This document shows, piece by piece, positions 55,229 to 61,722 of a stretch of DNA of 64,000 nt. Position numbers and translations under genes: made by a program. The DNA is from DSYU01 sp963827605 (GTDB taxonomy: Bacteria > Chloroflexota > Anaerolineae > Anaerolineales > Anaerolineaceae). The notes beneath the pieces were generated by a model, which saw only the letters and a list, made by a program, of their open reading frames with translations, searched no databases and was not told where the DNA came from. The stretch lies in NCBI GenBank assembly GCA_963827605.1, contig CAWHBK010000001.1:558001-622000 (forward strand). Reading direction: 5' to 3'. The first letter of the stretch is position 1. Every line of letters starts with the position of its first letter.

Positions 55229-55543
55229 CCTACAATGAACCCAAAACTGTTGAAAGAGGCCGGGCATGGCCTTAGTACCCGGGAGTATTACCGGCGCAAA
55301 ACAGCGTTTTTCAATGAAATTTTATGCCGTTAAAGTAGTGATCACCTGAGTGAGGGGGGCACTCAGGTGATCACTAACAAGATTGTACCATTCTGATGCA
55401 AAATTTCAAGACCCCAATTTGGGCAAAATTCAGCCAGGTTCAAAGTAGCTTGCGCTGTTCGGCATGCATTGGTGCCTGGGGTTCGTTAACCATCCGGGAT
55501 TGAGCTACAACCTCCCGATTTGTTTCTGATATAATTTTGGCGC
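55229..55543. other. intergenic region with perfect 17-bp inverted repeat
   Basis: No gene is supported here. The region holds a perfect inverted repeat: 17-nt arms 55336-55352 and 55360-55376 (arm TAGTGATCACCTGAGTG) around the loop AGGGGGG. It is not followed by a T-run on either strand, so it is not an ordinary terminator. The right end carries the TATAAT (55530-55535) of the PfkB gene. Confidence 0.8.
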
Positions 55544-56560
55544 ATGAACACACTTCCCCTGCTGCGATTTGTCATTGCTGGAAGGCTGCAGCGCGATTAT
55601 GTAGTCACTCCCGCCGGGAAAGCCCTGCTGGACGTTCCCGGCGGGAGCCTGTTGTATGCCGCGGCAGGGATGGGAATTTGGGAAACGGGCATCGGCCTGG
55701 TCGGGCGGGCCGGTGAGGATTACCCCCAGGAATGGCTGTCCGCGCTCGCCGGGCGGGGTATGGATATCCGTGGAATCCATATCTTACCGGAAGCCATTGA
55801 CTTGCGCAATTTCATCGCCTACCCGGACAGCGATCACCGGACCATTGAAAACCCGGTTGCGCATTTCGCTCGCCTGGGAATGCCCTATCCCAAATCATTA
55901 CTTGGCTACGCGCCGCCCAGTGTTCAGATCGACAGCCGCACGCGCCCTGGACTGCTGACGATCCGCCAGAATACCATCCCGACCGATTACCTCGATGCGA
56001 CAGCCGCACACCTGTGCCCGCTGGATTATCTCAGCCACACCTTAATGCCTTCTATCCTGCGCCGCGGCCACATTTCTACGATCACCCTGGACCCGGGCGC
56101 CAATTATATGACCCCCACATTCTGGGACGATATTCCGGTTCTGCTTAACGGGCTAAATGCCTTCCTGTGTTCTGAAGAAAAACTTAACACCCTGTTCCAG
56201 GGACGCAGTACGGATTTATGGGAAATGGCTGAAACGTTGGCCGGGTACGGATGCGACATGATCGTGATCAAGCGTGGGAGCCGCGGGCAGTATCTGTATG
56301 ACGGGGTCAGTCACGCGCGCTGGATCATCCCGGCCTATCCGGTGCAGGTGGTGAACCCGACCGGGGCCGGAGATGCCTTTTGCGGCGGCTTCCTGGCGGG
56401 ATACCGCAGCACCTATGATGCGCTTCAGGCCACCCTGACCGGCAATATCTCCGCCGCAATGACCGTCGAAGGCAGCAATCCCTACTTTGTGTTGGATGCC
56501 CTTCCAGGGCTGGCAAAAGCCAGGTTGGAAGCACTGCGCGAGACTGTGCGAAAAGCATAG
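55544..56560 (+). CDS. PfkB-family carbohydrate kinase
   Basis: Intact 338-residue sugar or nucleoside kinase of the ribokinase fold. It has GSLLYAAAGMGIWETGIGLVGRAGED near the N-terminus and the anion-hole/catalytic motif NPTGAGDAFCGGF near residue 275 (D is the catalytic base). Substrate not predictable; pseudouridine kinase is one possibility given psuG elsewhere, but there is no direct support. TATAAT at 55530-55535 with a preceding TGA (extended -10) ends 8 nt before the ATG, and no ribosome-binding site is visible, suggesting leaderless translation. It is followed by an M20 peptidase gene. Confidence 0.88.
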   Translation: MNTLPLLRFVIAGRLQRDYVVTPAGKALLDVPGGSLLYAAAGMGIWETGIGLVGRAGEDYPQEWLSALAGRGMDIRGIHILPEAIDLRNFIAYPDSDHRTIENPVAHFARLGMPYPKSLLGYAPPSVQIDSRTRPGLLTIRQNTIPTDYLDATAAHLCPLDYLSHTLMPSILRRGHISTITLDPGANYMTPTFWDDIPVLLNGLNAFLCSEEKLNTLFQGRSTDLWEMAETLAGYGCDMIVIKRGSRGQYLYDGVSHARWIIPAYPVQVVNPTGAGDAFCGGFLAGYRSTYDALQATLTGNISAAMTVEGSNPYFVLDALPGLAKARLEALRETVRKA

Positions 56561-56614
56561 GCGCTTCGAGCACAGCGAAACGCAGCCGCGCCAACCTTAC
56601 CTCAAGGAACAACA

Positions 56615-57751
56615 ATGACCCTACGCACCAATCCGATCACTCCCGAATTCGCCGCCCGCGTCATCGATCTGGCCTGCACCATCCAGGCCATCCCTGCTCC
56701 AACTTTCCATGAAACACTGCGGGCCAATTATTTTCTCGAACAATTTCGGGCGATCGGCTTGCAGGATGTTGAACGCGATTCCACCGGTAATGTACTTGCC
56801 CGGCTGCCCGGCGGCAGTAAGAATCCTTCTCGCTCAATGGTGCTCAGCGCGCACATGGATACCGTGCATCCGCTGGATACTCCGCTGGGCGTGCGCCGGT
56901 CCGAAGACCGCATTATCGGGCCGGGCATCGGCGATAATGCCGTCGGACTGGCCGCCGTTCTCGGACTGGCTCAGCTGCTGAAAGAGAAGCAGATCGAACT
57001 GCCCGGCGATCTGTGGCTGGCGATCAATGTGGGCGAAGAAGGCTTAGGTGACCTGCGCGGCATCCAGGCTATCGTCAACCGCTTTGGGGCCGGGCCGTTG
57101 GCATATCTGGTGATCGAAGGGATGGGGTTAGGAACCATTCTCAACCGCGGTTTGGGCGTCGAGCGCTACCGCATCACCATGCAAACGCCCGGGGGGCATT
57201 CCTGGGTGGATTATGGGCGGCCTTCGGCGATCCACCAAATTTGCAGCCTGGTCACGCGCCTGGACAGGATTCCTCTTCCCCAGCAGCCTTGCACAACCCT
57301 GAATGTAGGCGTGATCCAGGGCGGAACATCCATTAATACCATCGCCGCCCAGGCCTCGCTGGAACTCGATTTGCGCTCGGAAGACAGCCGCCTATTGGAA
57401 AACCTGGTGCGAGAGGTCCGGATGCAGGTCCAGGCAGCCGAGCAGCCCAATGTTCAGGTGAGCATGGAACGTATCGGCAAGCGCCAGGCCGGAATGCTCC
57501 AGCCGGGCCACCCTTTGGTGGTGCTTGGCCGGGAGGTGCTGTCTGACCTCGGCATTGAGGTGCATCTGGATATCGCCTCAACGGATGCGAACTTGCCGCT
57601 CAGCCGCGGCTATCCTTCCATCTGCGTGGGCATCACGCACGGCAACCACGCCCATTCCGCGGAAGAATATATTCTGACCCCGCCGGTTGTCCAGGGGATG
57701 GCGCAAATCTATCTGCTGGTCACCCGGGCGTGGGATCGATTGGGCTCTTGA
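56615..57751 (+). CDS. M20-family metallopeptidase
   Basis: Intact 378-residue zinc aminoacylase/carboxypeptidase-type enzyme. Metal and catalytic residues are visible in SAHMDTVHP, GPGIGDNAVGLAAVLGLA, NVGEEGLGD and the C-terminal GITHGNHAHSAEEYI. The inserted dimerisation domain reads TMQTPGGHSWVDYGRPSAIHQI. It acts on small peptides or N-acyl amino acids; specificity unknown. Start MTLRTNPITPE at 56615. The ybaK gene begins 10 nt after its stop, so the two are probably co-transcribed with the PfkB gene. Confidence 0.9.
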   Translation: MTLRTNPITPEFAARVIDLACTIQAIPAPTFHETLRANYFLEQFRAIGLQDVERDSTGNVLARLPGGSKNPSRSMVLSAHMDTVHPLDTPLGVRRSEDRIIGPGIGDNAVGLAAVLGLAQLLKEKQIELPGDLWLAINVGEEGLGDLRGIQAIVNRFGAGPLAYLVIEGMGLGTILNRGLGVERYRITMQTPGGHSWVDYGRPSAIHQICSLVTRLDRIPLPQQPCTTLNVGVIQGGTSINTIAAQASLELDLRSEDSRLLENLVREVRMQVQAAEQPNVQVSMERIGKRQAGMLQPGHPLVVLGREVLSDLGIEVHLDIASTDANLPLSRGYPSICVGITHGNHAHSAEEYILTPPVVQGMAQIYLLVTRAWDRLGS

Positions 57752-57761
57752 GGAGAAGTTT

Positions 57762-58229
57762 ATGCACCCCAGCGCGCAAAGAGTACAAAACGTATTGAAC
57801 GGTTTGGGCTATACCGGGCAGGTAATCGAACACGAGGCCAGCACCCGCACGGCAGTCGAGGCAGCCGAGGCTGCCGGCTGCGACGTGGGGCAGATCGTAA
57901 AGTCGCTGGTCTTTCGCCTGCAGCCGGCCAATGAAGCGGTGCTGGTACTGGTCAGCGGGCCAAACCGCGTGCATGAGAAGCACCTCGGTCGCATGCTGGG
58001 CGGCACGCTGGAACGCGCGGATGCTGATTTCGTGCGCGAAATCAGCGGGTACGCCATTGGCGGGGTTCCGCCGGTGGGGCTCAAGACGCCCATGCGAACA
58101 TACGTGGATGAAGATTTACTGCAGTACGAGACGGTCTGGGCCGCGGCGGGCACACCCAACGCCGTGTTCCAGGTTGCGCCCCAGGAATTGGTGCGCATGT
58201 GCGCTGGGCAGGTAGTGAACGTCAAGTAA
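57762..58229 (+). CDS. ybaK: YbaK/EbsC-type aminoacyl-tRNA deacylase
   Basis: 155-residue editing protein that hydrolyses mischarged Cys- or Ala-tRNA(Pro). Family motifs: IEHEASTRTAVEAAEAAG, IVKSLVFRLQ (catalytic lysine), LVSGPNRV, GYAIGGVPPVGLKTP. Start ATG 57762 has GAGGAGAAG upstream; a longer frame has no support. It ends 50 bp from convergent ahcY. Confidence 0.93.
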   Translation: MHPSAQRVQNVLNGLGYTGQVIEHEASTRTAVEAAEAAGCDVGQIVKSLVFRLQPANEAVLVLVSGPNRVHEKHLGRMLGGTLERADADFVREISGYAIGGVPPVGLKTPMRTYVDEDLLQYETVWAAAGTPNAVFQVAPQELVRMCAGQVVNVK

Positions 58230-58230
58230 T

Positions 58231-58257
58231 AAAAAACTCCCCGCATAGCGAGGAGTT
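58231..58257 (-). terminator. intrinsic terminator after ahcY
   Basis: CTCC/GGAG hairpin (AACTCC 58235-58240 with GGAGTT 58252-58257) followed on the reverse strand by UUUUUU; ends the ahcY operon and may also serve ybaK weakly. Confidence 0.7.
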
Positions 58258-58278
58258 CTGAAACACGGTGTGCGATTT

Positions 58279-59539
58279 CTAGGTGCCCTCTTCCCAGGAG
58301 TTCAGGTAAGCCACCTGTTCGGCGGTCAGCGTGTCGATGTTGACGCGCATAGCTGCCAGCTTGAGGCGGGCAATCTCGCGGTCGATTTCTTCGGGCACGC
58401 TGTAGACCTTCTTTTCCAGGTTGGCGGCATTCTTGAACATATACTCGGCGCTGAGCGCCTGGTTGGCAAAGGACATGTCCATCACGCTGGCCGGGTGGCC
58501 TTCGGCTGCGGCCAGGTTGATCAGGCGGCCTTCGCCCAGCAGGAAGATGTGGCGGCCGTCTTTCATGATGTATTCTTCGACGAACGGCCGCACCAGGCGT
58601 TTGCCGGTGGACAGCGCATCCAGCGCAGGGATATTGATCTCGACATTGAAGTGGCCGGAATTGGCAACGATCGCGCCGTCTTTCATCACTTCGAAGTGAT
58701 CGTGGTCAATCACGTTCAGGTCGCCGGTGACGGTGCAGAAGATATCGCCAATGCAGGCAGCTTCGGCCATCGGCATCACCCGGAAGCCGTCCATCACCGC
58801 TTCCAGCGCCGGCAGCGGGTCGATTTCGGTGACGATCACATTGGAGCCCATGCCGCGCGCGCGGCTGGCCAGCCCGCGCCCGCACCAGCCGTAACCGGCC
58901 ACGACAAAGTTCTTGCCTGCCAGCAGGACGTTGGTGGCGCGGATGATGCCATCCAGCGTGGACTGACCGGTGCCGTAGCGGTTATCGAAGAAGTGCTTGG
59001 TCATCGCATCGTTGACCGCGATGATGGGGAAGTTCAGCGCTCCATCGGCAGCCATCGCGCGCAGGCGGATGACGCCCGTGGTGGTCTCTTCGGTACCGCC
59101 AATCACGCTCGGGCAGCAGGTCGCGGCGCTCTTTGTGCAGCGTGCTGACCAGGTCCGCGCCGTCGTCCATCGTCATCTGCGGCTTGTGATCCAGCGCGGC
59201 GCGCAGATGCTTGTAATAGGTGACGTTGTCTTCGCCTTTGATCGCGAAGGTGGGGATTTCGAAATGGTTCACCAGCGCCGCGGCCACATCATCCTGGGTG
59301 GAGAGCGGGTTGGAGGCGGTCAAAACCACATCCGCGCCGCCGGCCTGCAGCGTGCGCATCAGGTTGGCGGTTTCGGTGGTCACGTGCAGACAGGCGGAAA
59401 CCCGCACACCCTGTAAAGGGCGTTCTTTGGCGAAACGTTCGCGGATCAAACGCAGCACGGGCATTTCTCGCTCTGCCCATTCGATCTTCAGTCGGCCGCC
59501 TTCAGCCAGCTTGGGATCTTTAATATCATAACTTGCCAT
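58279..59539 (-). CDS. ahcY: S-adenosylhomocysteine hydrolase, frameshifted
   Basis: Splits S-adenosylhomocysteine into adenosine and homocysteine, relieving product inhibition of methyltransferases; uses bound NAD. Motifs: SACLHVTTETANLMRTL, DVVLTASNPLSTQDDVAAAL, GGTEETTTGV, the Rossmann part VVAGYGWCGRGLASRARGMG and NSGHFNVEI. One extra C near 59108 (CTGCCCGAGCG) breaks the frame after ERRDLLP; repaired length is about 420 residues, as usual. It is the third gene of a likely operon with mtnA and a PfkB kinase, so its adenosine product is probably phosphorylated by that kinase. Confidence 0.95.
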
Positions 59540-59572
59540 AAATCTTCCTCCAGGTACAGTTGCCAGATTAAT

Positions 59573-60533
59573 CTAGGAAAGTAACACGTCCAGAGCGCCA
59601 TGATCATCAAAATACTGGCGGTAACGTGCTACAAATTCAACAGGGGTATAGGAATGCTCTTGCGGGCCGCGGGTTTCCAGGCAGTAGGTGGCTGCCAGAG
59701 CGCCCATCTGACCGCAGGTTTCCCAATCCAGGCCCAACACCTCGCCGCGCACGAAACCGCCGCGGAAGGCATCGCCCACGCCGGTGGGGTCGAGGATCTG
59801 CTTGGGAGGTACAACCGGGACGGAACAACATAGCTTTCCTTCCGCGTAAATTGCCGCCCCATTCTCGCCCAGGGTGACCACCAGCAGGTCGACCCGGCTG
59901 AGAAGCGTTTCCTTCGACAGGCCGGTATGTTTTTGGAGCAGTTCAAACTCGTATTCGTTGACAAACAGGCTGTGCGCGCCTTCCGCGCCCCGGCGCAGTT
60001 CGGCGGGGTCCGAACGGACCACCTGCTGGCCAGGATCATACAGATACGGGATAGCCGTTCTCACGGCATTCCATCACATACTTATCCATCGCCCCCGGAT
60101 CATTGGGCGAAATAATCACCAGGCGCGGGGCCGGTTTTATATCCAGGACGGAAAGCTCAGCGGCGCACGCCATCGCGCCGGTGTAAAAGCTGCAGATCTG
60201 GGCATTGGCCCGGTCGGTATTGGCAAAAAAGGAGGCAGTGAATTTATCCGGGATCACCTTTACACAGGAAGTATCTACCCCCTGGCTTTTCAGCCATTCA
60301 TCGTAGTCGGCAAAATCCACGCCCACCGTGCCCATCAGCACCGGGCGCTCACCCAGCAGCGCCAGGGTGTAGGCGATGTTCGGCGCCGTCCCGCCGCGCT
60401 GCCGGATCATATCATCGACCAGAAAAGATACGCTGATTTTATCCAGGTGCTCCGGCAAGATATTCTCGCGGAAATAGCCAGGAAACGACATCAGATAGTC
60501 ATAGGCAATCGAACCGGTACAAACGATGCTCAT
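59573..60533 (-). CDS. PfkB-family kinase, probable adenosine kinase, frameshifted
   Basis: Ribokinase-fold kinase of about 320 residues. Conserved parts are IVCTGSIAYDYLMSFPG at the start, RQRGGTAPNIAYTLALLGE and DPTGVGDAFRGGF (catalytic Asp). A break near 60060 separates ECRENG from IPYLYDPGQQVV. The start at 60533 overlaps the mtnA stop (ATGA), giving an operon mtnA-kinase-ahcY. The position next to ahcY suggests adenosine as substrate; other purine or pyrimidine nucleosides are possible. Confidence 0.88.
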
Positions 60534-61600
60534 GCGAATTCTCCTCCTTGCAAAATACGCGGCAGATTGCTCGCGAAAGGCGGATAGATAACCCCCTTTT
60601 CGGTTACCATTGCCGTCAGCAGTTGGTGTGGTGTAACGTCAAACGCCGGGTTGCGCGCTTTCGCGCCCTGGGGCACGACCCTTTCCCCATTGATCTGGAT
60701 GTCCAGCACCTCACCGGGGTCACGTTCTTCAATCGGGATCCGGTCGCCGTCCGGCAGAGTCAGATCAATCGTCGAGATGGGAACCACCGCGTAAACCGGA
60801 ACATGGTTGGCATGCGCAGCCAGCGCAAGCATATACGTGCCAATTTTGTTGGCCACATCCCCGTTGGCGGCTACGCGGTCTGCGCCAAAAAAGACCTTTT
60901 GGGCCTGGCCGGTGCGCAGCATATAGCCGGCCATATTATCGGTGATGATCTCGTACGGGATGCCGTATTGTTCCAGTTCCCAGGCCGTCAGGCGCGCACC
61001 TTGCAAACGCGGTCGGGTTTCATCAACAAGCACATGGATGCGTTTCCCCATCTCATGCGCCATGCGAATGACCCCCAAAGCCGTCCCCCAATCCACGGTT
61101 GCCAAAGCACCCGTGTTACAATGGTGGATAATCGTGTCGCCATCATCGATCAGTTCGGCGCCGATGGCTGCCATGCGGCGGTTGATTTCAACATCTTCAT
61201 CGGCAATACGCTGGGCCTCACGTACTAATCGATCGCGCAATGCAACAGCAGCGGACTGCTCACCGGTAGCGGGCGCCGAATCGACCAGGGATAGCATGCG
61301 CTGGACGGCCCAGGAAAGGTTTACCGCTGTTGGGCGGGATGCCTTGAGAACTTCCGCTGCCTGATATAATTCTACCTTGAGGTCGGTTAAATTGCTCGCT
61401 TTTGAGCTGCAGGCAGCCAGAGCCATGCCAAAGGCCGCGCTGGCGCCAATTGCCGGTGCACCGCGTACCACCATCTAGCGGATCGCTTCCGCCACCTGCT
61501 GGTAATCGGAGAAGGCTACGATTTCAAAACGACCGGGCAGCAGGCGCTGGTCAATCATTTTGAGCTGACAATGATTTGCATCCCACGTTATTGTGCGCAT
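60530..61600 (-). CDS. mtnA: methylthioribose-1-phosphate isomerase with in-frame amber codon
   Basis: MtnA isomerises methylthioribose 1-phosphate to the ribulose form in methionine salvage. Strongest motifs: MVVRGAPAIGASAAFG, TIIHHCNTGALATVDWGTALG, HVLVDETRPRLQGARLTAWEL, GADRVAANGDVANKIGTY and NPAFDVTP. From the natural start ATG 61600 the protein reads MRTITWDANHCQL...YQQVAEAIR, then a TAG at 61475-61477 and MVVRGAP. The TAG stands where relatives have an acidic residue or Thr; a single G-to-T change of GAG would produce it. Coding continues in the same frame on both sides, unlike the other broken genes in this window. Confidence 0.92.
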
Positions 61601-61610
61601 CACTCACCAA

Positions 61611-61635
61611 AAAAAACGCCCTCTTCGGAGAGCGT
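61611..61635 (-). promoter_or_regulatory. terminator-like hairpin in the mtnA leader
   Basis: Reverse-strand RNA: ACGCUCUC, loop CGAA, GAGGGCGU, then a U-run (61611-61615 and onward to 61609). It lies between the mtnA promoter and start codon, 10 nt before the ATG, and could stop transcription early. Confidence 0.6.
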
Positions 61636-61654
61636 CTAAGTCTCGGGCATGCAA

Positions 61655-61683
61655 AGTTTAACATGCCTTCCTGGGTTTGTCAA
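61655..61683 (-). promoter_or_regulatory. promoter of mtnA operon
   Basis: Reverse strand: TTGACA (61678-61683), 17-bp spacer, TAAACT (61655-61660). An inverted repeat GGCATG/CATGCC (61646-61651 with 61662-61667) straddles the -10, suggesting an operator. It is back-to-back with the forward promoter beginning at 61688. Confidence 0.65.
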
Positions 61684-61687
61684 AGTA

Positions 61688-61716
61688 TTGACACATTCCA
61701 AATCATCCGGTATAAG
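61688..61716 (+). promoter_or_regulatory. promoter of the lytic transglycosylase gene
   Basis: TTGACA (61688-61693), 17-bp spacer, TATAAG (61711-61716), only 6 nt before the ATG at 61723, so the message is probably leaderless. Confidence 0.75.
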
Positions 61717-61722
61717 GCTCCC

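Noticed and set aside
55336..55376. Perfect inverted repeat as an ordinary terminator of the small membrane protein gene
   Set aside because: That gene already has a terminator at 55192-55228, and neither side of the repeat has a U-tract.
61600..61660. SAM riboswitch before mtnA
   Set aside because: The leader between promoter and ATG is only about 50 nt, and no SAM-I, II or III core elements can be read.
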